Source: Trichobilharzia regenti (lineage: Eukaryota > Platyhelminthes > Trematoda > Strigeidida > Schistosomatidae). Taken from it: a DNA stretch of 64,000 nucleotides. The translations under genes and the position numbers were made by a program. The notes beneath the pieces are model-generated. The model saw only the letters and a program-made list of their open reading frames with translations. It was not told where the DNA came from and did not search any database. The stretch lies in NCBI GenBank assembly GCA_944472135.2, contig CALYDD020000274.1:40173-104172 (forward strand), in the 5' to 3' direction. This document shows positions 1 to 9,400 of this stretch, piece by piece (position 1 is the stretch's first letter; each line of letters opens with the position of its first letter).

Positions 1-110
1 TATATGTTGGTGTTACAATAAAGAATTCTCGAGTGGCCAATCGGCGTTTTGGTTTTGCGTCCGTTATTACTAAGCGTTTCTGAGAGACTCCAAGAAACAG
101 CGTGAGCCCG
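1..110 (+). repeat. Left terminal direct repeat (partial LTR)
   Basis: These 110 bases are identical to 3264-3373. The match ends after the shared GTGAGCCCG; the next bases differ (TCCAGG here, AGCGTA at 3374). The upstream limit cannot be seen because the window starts inside the repeat. Near-zero divergence suggests a recent element. Confidence 0.7.
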
Positions 111-1917
111 TCCAGGGATAATAGGAACATCAAACTCCCTAAATTTGAACCACGGTGTTTCGATGGAAACCCGGCTGATTATTTGCAATTTGTAAGGGAG
201 TTTGAGATCATGCTGAGTAGTTTTCTATTAAGTGATGAATTGAAGTTAATGTATTTGATGAGGTATTGCACTAGAGATGCTGCAAGAGCTATACAGTGCT
301 GTAAGTTTATGAAGCCGAAAGAGGGCTACCACGAGGCTATGAGCATACTACGTCAAAGGTTTGGAAGACCTTCGATGATTGTAGGGAAATTATTCGAGGC
401 TGTTAAGGGCAATGGTGGTCAATTACAAGATGACTCCCAGGCACTCACTGAGTTTATGGATAATCTGTTGATTTACAAGAATGCATTGGTTTCGATGAAT
501 TACATGAGCGACCAACTCGAGTTCTATCCTCGAAGTAATAGCAAGACGCCTACCCACTCGACTGCAAAGGAAGTGGGTGAAGATAAGCTCCCGTATGGAG
601 GATGAGGGTATCGAGCCAAAGTTCGATGATATTCTGAAACTGGTAAACAATAGTGTCAGTCGATCTATGAGCAAGTTTGCCAGTATATTGCAACTCACCC
701 CTAGAATAGAGCAGTCTGAGGGTAGAACGCAATCATTGATGACGAATAGGCCTCAGAGAGGTGGATATCGAGAAGGCTCCATGATGTCTAGTAATGCATG
801 TAGATCTAGTGAGTGTAACAGGTTTCGTAGTACATCAACAACAGATAAGTTACAAGATGCAAGACAAACACGGTTGTGTTTTACACGTTTTCAAGAGGTG
901 CATACAAATGTGAGCTGTGAACCAGTGAGCAAGTTCAGTGATAAGCTAAATGTAAAATCCAGGCATGACTCCGAATTGTGTGAAGATAACGGTGCGGTCA
1001 AGAAGTCTGTAGTTGCAACTGGTAAGCCATTGTTGAATAGAGTGTCACAGAATAGATTTACTGCTTCAGAGTGCAGTTCTGACTCCACAAGTTCACAAGG
1101 TATTACTAGTCAGAGTGAAGGTATAAAATCTGTAGGGATTTGTGAGGAAGAACCCAAATCATCCACTGCTGTTATTAAAGAGTTTGAAAATGATGAAGTC
1201 GACCAGATAGATGATGGTAAATTGTATATTTGTGATAATGATCATGATAGTGCAGATTTGTCTTTGGTTGATCATGATGAAATGGGGGGAGTGCCTACTA
1301 CTGCTAAGTTGAATAAAGGCTCTGTACAGCTGAAAGCAGCAGGCATGCATACTTGTCAGTCCGTCAGTTTAACTCATCAGCATGTAGCCCACCTATCATC
1401 AGATGATAGTGGTAAACCCGAACTAGTAGTGAAAGACAGCAGTGGTGGTAATCTTGCAGGTAGACAAATTTCTGAAAGCCGAAAAAGAACAGCTTCTGAT
1501 CCACAGCTAAGTTCATCAACTGGTATCAGTCAGTCGTCATTGGTGTTGTCATCCACAATGAGAAGGACCCCCATCAACTCAAGTATCTTGTGCAATGACT
1601 ATGATAGTATTGGTGCGTTTGAAAAGACGAAAGATATTACTCAGTTTCGTGAGAATAAGCCAAGTGTAAACGAAAGAGTAATTGTTAAATTGACTTGCAT
1701 GAATAAAGGCATTTCTAGTTTCAAGTTACTATTTGAATGCTATTATATTTGGTGTAAATTACTCTGTGCCTACGCTTGGTTGACCAGATACGTCGTGTGT
1801 TTGTTCGTCATCTATATTCTACGATACAATGGCATGAGCGTGTTACCGTTCAGATTTGAGGATATAGCTGATAGAGGGAAGTCAGCAAATGAACTCTGCG
1901 ACGATTTTCCAACCTAG
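102..1917 (+). pseudogene. gag-like ORF of BEL/Pao element, single frameshift
   Basis: Two overlapping frames together read as one gag. The first (102-605) has the DUF1759-like features: LPKFEP.CFDG, LSDELKLMYLMRY, an AARAI motif and EGYHEAMSILRQRFG. Near 505-540 the homology moves to a second frame that stays open to 1917, with the motifs LQRKW and EPKFDDILKLV. One indel therefore splits the gene. The first frame has no ATG at its left end and runs open from inside the terminal repeat, so the gag N-terminus seems missing or fused to the LTR. The C-terminal third is low-complexity and acidic, then hydrophobic (about residues 379-416 of the second frame). I see no zinc knuckle. The role in the family is the structural particle protein. 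The frameshift is seen directly; family assignment is by recognition only. Confidence 0.6.
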
Positions 1918-1918
1918 G

Positions 1919-2425
1919 GCGTCAACCTGGGAAGGGTTGTAGGTGTACTGCTGTAATTCCTACAATTCTTCAAAGGGTAGCGCATCAATGAGCAGTCCAA
2001 TGTGCTTGGTGTGTGATTTTGTACATATGTTCATATTGTATATACTGAATTGATATCATCTGTCATCTAGCTGTTGTTAATTCTGTTTGTGTCCGGACGA
2101 CTTCCACTTGGATCATCAACCTGAGAAGGAATGTAGGCGTACTGCTGTAAGCCCTACAGTTCTTCAAGGGTAGTTCGTCAAGGCAGAATCCACCACTTTG
2201 ATGTGTTGATTGTACATATGTTTGTGTTAAATAATTGTGTGAGTTCCAATTATTGTAATTGTTGGTTAATCTTGTTTGTGTCCGTACATTCCACAACTTA
2301 CAATCGTCAACCTGTGAAGGGTTGTAGGCGTACTGGTGTAAGTCCTGCAATTCTTCAAAGGAATTCCATCAAGACATGATCCGCGAGTTTGTGTGTACTG
2401 TTTGTATATATGTGTTGTGTGTCAT
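1919..2425 (+). repeat. Three imperfect ~190-bp tandem units in BEL element
   Basis: The motif TCAACCTG recurs at 1922, 2116 and 2307 (spacing 194 and 191 bases). Each time it is followed by a similar block: GAAGG, a GTAGG(C/T)GTACTG motif, TTCTTCAA, and a GTACATATGTT-like segment. The units differ by many substitutions, so they are old. The first unit, with the end of the gag ORF, also occurs at 25532-25730. Confidence 0.75.
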
Positions 2426-3263
2426 ATCAATTGGTGTTTTTTGGATTCATTGTGTTTACTTGTTGTTTTCGTATCTTGTTGTTATTGCGTAATTTTGTTA
2501 AAATTTTCGTCGTGATTACTTCTGAAGTTGTTTCGAGTCTTCTACATCCGTGAATTAATTGATTGATGTTGAAAACAGGAGATGGGTCGTATACGCCGGG
2601 GAGGCTGTCGCTGATAATGACATGTTTACGGAGCAAACGATTAGCTGTGATCCCACACGCCGGGGAGCGGGAGTGTAGACGACTGAGGCTTGCGTACGTC
2701 ACCGTTACTAGAACTGAGGCAGAATGAGTGACAAGCGATTGCAGTGGTAATTGGTAGTGAGTAGATACGAGGACGTGCGTGGAGTATCATGAGGTGCTGC
2801 TATGGTCACGCTGCATTCTGCAAGAGTCATTCTAGCAAGTGGCGAGTGTAATGGAATATGTGAAGAGGAGGCCTTTATTTGGAGGCGCAGGTCGTCATCG
2901 ATGTGTGAGATTGTGCTGTGGGTATGGCTGTGGTGTGTTGGATTTTCTGTTTGTTTTCCATTTCAGCTCTGTCCGTGTGACCCAGGTTCTCTCAATGGCA
3001 TCCAAGTCAACGTGTATTTGTTGTGATAGAAAAAAGGGATGGATCCCGTTTTTGCCAGGGAGTGTCAATGTAGTTGAAGATTGAACGATCAATTCATGGT
3101 TGTTTGCTCAAAACCGACTTCCCCAATTTTCGCGGAGGCATCAATACGACAGTCATCGTCTCATCGGTTGCTGTTCAGAAAGAAGTCAGTAGCAAACCGT
3201 CAGAAGTAATATTATGATTTATTATTGTAATATTTGTTCACAGACCTTAGTGGTAACATTTTT
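2426..3263. other. BEL element 3' region and presumed 3' LTR body, non-coding
   Basis: No frame resembling a known protein was found. Two copies of ACGCCGGGGAG lie at about 2593 and 2658. The 3' LTR must begin somewhere in this stretch, but without the matching 5' LTR its start cannot be set. Confidence 0.5.
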
Positions 3264-3373
3264 TATATGTTGGTGTTACAATAAAGAATTCTCGAGTGGC
3301 CAATCGGCGTTTTGGTTTTGCGTCCGTTATTACTAAGCGTTTCTGAGAGACTCCAAGAAACAGCGTGAGCCCG
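3264..3373 (+). repeat. Right terminal direct repeat (3' LTR end)
   Basis: Identical to window bases 1-110. Bases before 3264 probably also belong to the 3' LTR, but their 5' counterpart lies outside the window. CR1 coding sequence begins directly after 3373. Confidence 0.7.
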
Positions 3374-4193
3374 AGCGTAACAAGAGCTGGGCATTAACGG
3401 TTTACGAGACGTGCCTGACACCTGTCTAATCTTTAACATTGACAAAAGCGGCTGGATTTGTATCGGCAACATTAAGCTTGATCGAACTCTTGAAATAAAT
3501 GGGCGAAAATTAGCCAAGCTCAACTCAGTCGTAGATCTCGGTATTAGATACTCTAGTAACCTAACGTTCGCTGAACAGACTGATCATGCCAGACGTAAAA
3601 CACGAAGGCTGATAGGATGCATAACACGCAATTTCTTTTGTTGTGGATCTAGGGTTTTATTATACAAAGTATGTGTCCGACCTATCTTAGAATACTGCCC
3701 GTTTATTCTTAGCGGACTCAGACAAAATGACAAGCTTAAATTAGAGGGAGTGCAACGGCAGTTTACCTCAAGAACTCTTGGTTTAGAAAGGGGTCTGGAA
3801 TACCATGAGCGATGCGACAGACTGAGATTAGAACCACCCTGGAAAAGACGCCTTAAGCTAAACCTTATCTTTTACTATTAGCTAACTAATCTTCTCTTGC
3901 ACTCCTCCGAGCCAATAACTCAACCTACCGCTGTCATCAGTTACAATCTTAGAAATCATTACAACCTAGCTGCTATAGAGCACTGTCAGACTTACGTGCG
4001 GTACAACTTCTTCTTAAATAAGTTTTCGGTCGTTTGGAATAAACTACCAGCTAATGTGCGCGATGCAAACACACTTCCAGCGTTCATCTCCTCAGTCACC
4101 AGACTGCTCAAAGATGACAATGCACTTATTCGTCCGACTCTTACACCTTCTTTTTCACCCTACATAGATATTTTAAGTTCTTTAAACGTGTAG
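3374..4193 (+). pseudogene. CR1-1-like RT C-terminal fragment with one in-frame stop
   Basis: The frame encodes the post-catalytic part of a CR1-type RT: NIDKSGWICIG, VVDLGIRYSS, a CVRPILEYCPFI motif, then W(N)KLP..VR near the end. These align in order with the C-terminal ~250 residues of the intact ORF2 at 20470-23751. An in-frame TAG at 3879-3881 splits it, and the same frame resumes to 4193. The endonuclease and the catalytic RT motifs are absent; the sequence starts exactly where the BEL-like terminal repeat ends. It is a dead remnant, somewhat diverged from CR1-1. Confidence 0.85.
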
Positions 4194-4737
4194 TCACAAC
4201 AAACTACAATTATAAATTTTAATATTATTGGAACAAGATGGTAAACATTTCTACACAGGACAGTAATATTAGTTCGTACATAATTTAAAAGTTAGCATAA
4301 CGGGACTAGTTAGTTGGTGCACAAAAATAACCATATTTACTAGACAGGATATATATGTATATATTTATTAATCACTCCTTAAGGACTCGTCTTGCTTTCT
4401 TTAGCGTTGCTCTTGTTTGTCTTCTTTTTTCTCTCACCATTTTAGCTTCCATTTGACTTTTTGAATGAGAATGAATAATGTGGATGTTTGACCATTTACA
4501 ATGACAAATGATCTGCAAACATTATTGGTCCCATATCTTTCAGTTGCCTAGTTAATAACGAATTAACTTTCCCCACGACGCAACCTGGATTACATTTGTG
4601 GAATATACTCTTATACCAATGGAAAGGTATCAATTTGTAATAAAACGTCACGATTGTAACTTATATCTGTGAAAATAGCTTTCTTATTACCCAATTTGGA
4701 TAAAAATCAAAAATGAGATTCCAATTTGTACACACCT
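4194..4737. other. Non-coding stretch, part probably CR1 3' UTR
   Basis: No coding potential or known repeat was recognised. The first part follows a CR1 stop codon and is probably its 3' UTR; no (ATT)n tail marks its end. Confidence 0.4.
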
Positions 4738-5133
4738 GTTATATTGTGGAATTACTTCAAGCTTTATTTTTTCCCAAGTATTTTTAATCCATCCAAAGCA
4801 TACTTGGGTTTTTCTGTTAATGCGAAGTCAATATTCCTATATTTCATGATGTGCTCCATTGAGTGACTGGTTATCATATTGTTCCCACAAACCAAAGACA
4901 AAAATGACAGCAACCATGTAATTTAACAATAAACCAAATTTATGAAATTTGAATAATGCTTATCCATGCCTGTACATTTGGTGTGTCCTACACAGGTAGA
5001 AAAAATATGTATTTTATTAAAACATTATTATTAAGTATGATTGCTAATCGTATATGTAATTTATCATATTGATGATACTTGTAAACTGGCGTCCCTCATG
5101 TACAAAATGAGAATATACTATTATTATTATTAG
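4738..5133 (+). repeat. Dispersed repeat family A, full-length-like copy with (ATT)n tail
   Basis: About 395 bp are shared, in diverged form, with 7850-8259 (opposite strand) and 25083-25363. Landmarks are ACTTCAAGCTTTATTTTTTC, a short hairpin CCCAAGTA...TACTTGGG, TTAATGCGAAGTCAATATT, GCTTATCCATGCCTGTAC and CCTCATGTAC near the end. It ends in an ATT-repeat tail at about 5117-5133. An asymmetric element with a 3' microsatellite tail points to a SINE or a 3'-end fragment of a non-LTR element. No ORF. Confidence 0.7.
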
Positions 5134-6637
5134 ATGTATTTTCAACCTCTGTGCCGTCAATGACAGTGGGGCCATGTGAGCTAACTAGTTGTTGTAGGTC
5201 ACATTTACGTCTGAAACTGAAATTGACTACCCGACATTTAGACGGATTAAGCTTAAGTCCGTTTGAAAAGGACCACTTACTAATTTCCGACAGAAAATTA
5301 TTTAATTTGGAACAATCTGACTGAGAGTTGACAGGCATAGAAACCGAGAGGTCATCGGTATACTTAACAAAAGTGGCTACATCAGAATTAGGCAAGTCAT
5401 GTAAGGAAAACGAAAACAGAAAGGGAGAAAGAACAGCACCTTGAGGAAAACCAGCTAAAGCAAGTGAGGTAGTGGAGGACTTTCCATTGTAGACGGTGCA
5501 CTGCTTCCTACCAGAAAAATAGGAATGCAGCCACCTATTTGTCCAGCTCTCAACCTGTGTTGCAGCAAGCTTGCTTAGCAAGAGAAACCTGGGAACAGAG
5601 TCAAACGCAGATGTGTAATCAAGGAAGGCACACCAAACGTATTTACCTCCTTTATCTAAACTAGAGACTATATTATGACATAGGATGACAGCGGTATCTA
5701 AGGTACACCTACTATGTTTATAAGCAAACTGGTTGGGGTCGTTAAAAGGCTTTAAAGAGGGTTCAAGATTAAGTAAAATAGGCCTTTCCATAACTTTCAA
5801 AAAGGGTGAAGTAATAACAATGGATCTAAACTTAACATTAGGTTCGCTTGTTGATTTAGGCACTGGAACGATCTTGATATTTTTCTATGAGTCCGGTATA
5901 ATACTTTTGGAAAACGATTCGTTGAAAATGTCAGTTAATGGGGAACACAAGATGTCGGCACGCTTCTTAAGGATAACAGCAGAAACACCGTCAGGACCGA
6001 AGGGCTGAGTAGGCTTGAGAGATTGAAGACACTTGAGGACATCGTATGTGTTTAAGCATGAGAAGCAGTCATTATTCACTCTATTTGAATTGGGAATCAT
6101 AATATTTGCTGGGATTCATTAAGCGTGTTAACATCTACAGAAATATCATTCATCATTTGCTTACCGCCTGCGATTTCCTTTGATAACTTCCACATATTTG
6201 ATGGGGATTTACATGAAAGAAACTTCTGATTATAGAGAGCATTCAATCTATGTAATTCAAGCTTAATCAAAGTGTTCATCCTCTTAACACCAGATTTGTT
6301 TTTCACTTTGCACAACCTTTCTTTTTCACGGCGGAGCTTTTTGAGTTGAGAAGAGGAGAAGCGATCGAATTTTAAGAAGATTGTCTCTTTTGAACAACAA
6401 ACATCAAGACAGAAATTAAGATAATGTGTTATGTTGGTGATTGTGTTATCAAGAGCTTGTTCAGTAAATAAGTCCCAGTTTGTGTCTTTTAACATTGACC
6501 CTGGATTCAGTATGTTGTCATGGGAATGGGATCTATGTTGTGTTTTCTTTCCAGGGTGTGAGAAGACCCTTTTGTGCTGCTTTCCATACACTTTGGGCAG
6601 TATTCTTATTACACAGTGATCTGAATTTAGATCTGAA
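5134..6637 (-). pseudogene. CR1-2 endonuclease end plus RT fragment, frameshifted
   Basis: Reading right to left, the pieces align in order with the intact CR1-2 ORF at 26076: the endonuclease end (NSDHC at about 6620), a linker with KLRREKERL, the RT entry FGPDGVSAVILKK, then FLDYTSAFDSVPR, GFPQGAVLSPFLFSF and VKYTDDLSVS. The last has T in place of A in the YADD box. Frame changes occur near 6097 and between 5863 and 5885. Homology stops after GTEVE at about 5135, where family A begins. The remaining endonuclease N-terminus is cut exactly at 6637/6638, the left edge of the 21.7-kb duplication. Confidence 0.85.
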
Positions 6638-6917
6638 TTTGAACTCTATGCTAGTGGAGTTTCAGTTCAGCCACATGAAAAACATGGATTGGTGTCCCAA
6701 GACTTTGGGATGAACGACTAACTTGACTAATTCAGAGAAGAAGTATACATTCCTTTTCAATCAGTTTCGCATCATGAGCTTTAGACTAATTTATGTTTTT
6801 GTGTCAAAATCGTAGAAACTGTGTGGCTATTTTAGAATTATAATTTTGTGGTATTGGGGGGAGAAGGGAAAAAAGACTAGAAACAAGATATCCAAGTTCA
6901 GGAGGAAAGATGGATAA
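6638..6917. other. No recognisable feature
   Basis: First 280 bases of copy A. No coding frame or known repeat was recognised. Confidence 0.4.
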
Positions 6918-7622
6918 ATAATAATAATTTATATTTTCATATAAACATAAATTTACATGAAATGCGCGCCAGTTTTACAGGCACGATCAAGTATGTTATA
7001 ATGTCTAATCTTAGATTGTCTACAAGTTAATAATGTTTCAACAGTCAAACATTTGATATATATATAATTACACTCATTGTCTGAACCAGGCCGTATAATT
7101 ATTGAATTGTACAGTTGTCCTCCAGGTTGAGCGGGAAAATCGACTTCGTTTCGTTTTCATCCCGTGGCTGTAGGCATACGATAGCCAACCAGTATTGAGG
7201 TAAGTATAACGTTTGCAAGGGACTGCAAGCTGTTTTAGAAAAGTTAAAGTGCTAATGTGAATCATTAAAGTGTAATAAATTAAGTAAGTGCAATGTATCA
7301 TTAATAAATACATTTATATAGGAAACAGAATGGGGAAGTAATTAATCCCTAGGCTGACAACGTTCATTTGCAATGTATAGTGCTACCTATATAGTTCGTA
7401 CTATCATGATGTCCACTTTTGGCTTCAATAAAATTATTTTCAAGCCAGTTGTTTTTATTTCATACCTTTTTGTCTACTTGGTGCACAGCCGTACCCTACA
7501 GAGAATAGGAATAGAATAAGTCGAATCAAATTCATATAGAGCTATAAAATGTTAGGTTTAATGGAATATAATGAGGATCAAGTAAAGACGTTATTAGAAA
7601 ATGAATGAGATAAGACATTGTG
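6918..7622 (-). repeat. Dispersed repeat family B, copy 1
   Basis: Shared with 23752-24432. Read on the minus strand it ends in an ATT-type tail (about 6918-6930) after AAATTATTATT. Landmarks (plus strand) are TTACAGGCACGATCAAGTAT, a TATATATATA run, GTCCTCCAGGTTGAGCGGGA, TTCGTTTTCATCCCGTGG, CATACGATA and AAAATGTTAGGTTTAATGG. The tail and polarity resemble the 3' end of a non-LTR element or a SINE. The minus-strand frame at 7074-7313 has no recognisable homology and is not convincingly coding. Confidence 0.7.
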
Positions 7623-7666
7623 ACATTGATTCGACTTATTCTATTCCTATTCTCTGTAGGGTACGG
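7489..7666. repeat. Foldback: 41-bp perfect inverted repeat
   Basis: 7489-7529 is the exact reverse complement of 7626-7666, separated by 96 bases. The left arm is a normal internal part of family B. The right arm lies just beyond the family B 5' end (minus orientation), so it is an inverted duplication at the 5' end of this copy. The second family B copy (23752-24432) lacks the right arm. Confidence 0.95.
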
Positions 7667-7849
7667 AATTCATAATCAGTTAATTCGTAGAAGTAAGCAA
7701 CAATTCATTTCACAATCCAAAAACCTACTGGTTAGAGATTAATAAAAACTGATTTTGAATCCCCCAGCTATCTTCACCCTCCCTATTCCAAACATTAGAT
7801 TTCGAGCTGCTAACATATGCTAGTTAATTGTTTTGATAATTTTGTAGCG

Positions 7850-8259
7850 GTAACAATAATAATAATGCATTCCCACTTTTGTACATGAGGGTCGCCAGTT
7901 TTCAGACATTATCAATTTGACAAATTACTCATGCGATTAGTAAGCGTAGTTATTAATGAAAACATAATGAGATACATATTTATTCCTACCTACCTAGGAC
8001 ACACCAACTGTATAGGCATGGATAAGTATTACTTAAATTGCATATTCAAATTACATGATATACGGTTAAATTACATGGTTGCTGTCATTTTGTCCTTAGT
8101 TTGTGGGAAAAATCTGATAACTAGTGATTCAATGGACCACATCAAGAAATATAGAGATATTGACGTTGCATTAACAAAAAAGCCAAGTATGCGTTGGATG
8201 GATTACATATACTTGGGAAAATAAATAGAGCTTGAAGTCAGTTCCCTCATATAACAATA
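7850..8259 (-). repeat. Dispersed repeat family A, copy 2
   Basis: Reverse-complement match of 4738-5133, diverged: tail as AATAATAATAAT at about 7857, then CATGAGGGTCGCCAG, GGCATGGATAAGTATT, TTGACGTTGCATTAAC and TTGAAGTCAGTTCCCTC. The apparent 97-codon frame 7931-8224 lies wholly inside this repeat and shows no protein homology, so I do not call a gene. Confidence 0.7.
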
Positions 8260-8953
8260 GAGTACATCTTATAACAGTAAATTCTCACTTTATGCACATG
8301 AGGGACTCCAGTTGACAGGCATCATCAATATGATCATAATGTACACATAAGGCTTGTTTAAAAGTTTTCACATAAACGATGTTTTTAGCAATATAATCTG
8401 CAAGAGGCTCACCACAGCGGTTAGTATCCAGTTAAACATGGGGAGAAGTATTAATGATTCAGCAACCGGTGGATTTTGATCCCTTTCTGTCTGGAACCAG
8501 AATGACTGCGAACCGATCCATACGAAATGTAGAATGAAGCATGCAGGAGGCGAATATTACCATCGAATGAGTCATTGGGATCTGAAGTGCAGCTTTGAGC
8601 ATATTTTCGTTATTTCATGGATATCCAGGTTTATTGGAGCTGTATAGGTAGTGATTTGGATTCGTCATTATGGTCGACAGATTGATGAATATTCAGATAT
8701 GTACTACAACTTGTTTGATTATTCTACGATTTTGACATATTCTGCAAAGTGTCGCCGTGATCACGGGCAGTATAAATTTGCTCGAAACGCATTACTCTGT
8801 TGTCTCCTACCTCCACTGAGTGTATGCAATGGGAACTATGGATTTGTGTATTTCCTCGCCACTGTGGAAAAAACATTGCCGCGTTCTTCTTGAAAAGGAG
8901 ACCAGTTGGTGGATCATATATAATGTCCAACTAACGTGTATCTTACCATGTGA
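8260..8953. other. Partial second family A end, then unrecognised sequence
   Basis: 8279-8345 repeats the tail-proximal part of family A (CACATGAGGGACTCCAG, ATCATCAATATGATC) in the same orientation as the preceding copy, giving a head-to-tail partial dimer. From 8346 to 8953 no known repeat or convincing protein is seen. Confidence 0.45.
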
Positions 8954-9400
8954 TGTCGTAAGTTCCGACCTTTTTTCTCATATTTCATTCGTATGTCGGT
9001 TATGGTTCACCCTTTGTATCAGGCAGACATAATTCAATCTACTCTTATTTGTATGACTGTTATTGTCATGACTGCTGCTTTTTTGTATGAAATTATTAAT
9101 AGAGGCGAAATAAACAATAGGGGTTGTCTCTAAGTTCATACATTAAATGATCCTACGATTTCAGAAGCTCTTACATGGGAATTAGCACTGGTATCACTTG
9201 CAAACTCACTTAGTGTGTCGTTAGGTGCCTTTTCAAAGGGGGCCAATGTGCATGCTTTTCGCATTACCTTAGGTTATTTGTTCCATATTTGGGCATACCC
9301 AATCAACAAAAACTTTTTCCTGGTGGCTGTTTTACATTGTTCTATGGCTGCTGTTTTGACAAATGCTCAGAAAACGATAGATTATGTGAATATTTCAGTT
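8954..9400 (+). pseudogene. Unidentified hydrophobic protein fragment, one in-frame stop, cut by CR1
   Basis: One frame is open from 8954 to 9400 except for a single TAA at 9131-9133. The product (~148 codons) has alternating hydrophobic stretches that look like membrane segments: an IIQSTLICMTVIVMTAAFLY block, an ELALVSLANSLSVSLGAF block, a FRITLGYLFHIWAY block and a FFLVAVLHCSMAAVL block. The frame ends exactly where the (TAA)n tail of a minus-strand CR1 begins (9401), so the apparent stop is supplied by the insertion. I do not recognise the family. It may be a decayed exon of a host membrane-protein gene, but chance openness cannot be excluded. A possible acceptor (TTTCAG) lies near 9164. 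Copy B (38011-38457) appears to match it, including the stop. Confidence 0.3.

Larger units (their letters stand above)
1..3373 (+). mobile_element. BEL/Pao-like LTR retroelement, non-autonomous, cut by window start
   Basis: The first 110 bases recur without change at 3264-3373, enclosing a gag-like reading frame, three ~190-bp tandem units and about 0.8 kb without a recognisable gene. Terminal direct repeats around a gag identify an LTR-type element. The gag resembles the DUF1759 family typical of BEL/Pao elements. No protease, RT, RNase H or integrase is visible, so this copy could only move with help from another element. The left LTR is probably cut by the window edge, so the true LTR length is unknown. 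The right repeat is followed at once by CR1 RT coding sequence, which suggests insertion into, or recombination with, a CR1 element. Element identity is likely; exact ends are not defined. Confidence 0.6.

Noticed and set aside
2802..3084. Overlapping 74-81-codon frames near the presumed 3' LTR
   Set aside because: Two different frames and an antisense one are open over the same short stretch, and none has motifs.
3879..3881. In-frame stops at 3879, 28866 and 35058 as possible readthrough or reassigned codons
   Set aside because: Each is isolated in an otherwise decaying or truncated element. The intact ORFs in the window use the standard code and terminate at TAA or TAG, so simple nonsense mutation is enough.
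7074..7313. 79-codon minus-strand gene, conserved in copy B
   Set aside because: It lies entirely within family B, the diverged family B copy at 23752 does not preserve the frame, and conservation in copy B only reflects the recent duplication.
7931..8224. 97-codon plus-strand gene
   Set aside because: It falls inside the reverse strand of family A; other copies of the repeat do not keep the frame.
8651..9032. 80- and 70-codon plus-strand frames
   Set aside because: They overlap each other in different frames, have no motif or splice support, and are less convincing than the single long frame starting at 8954.
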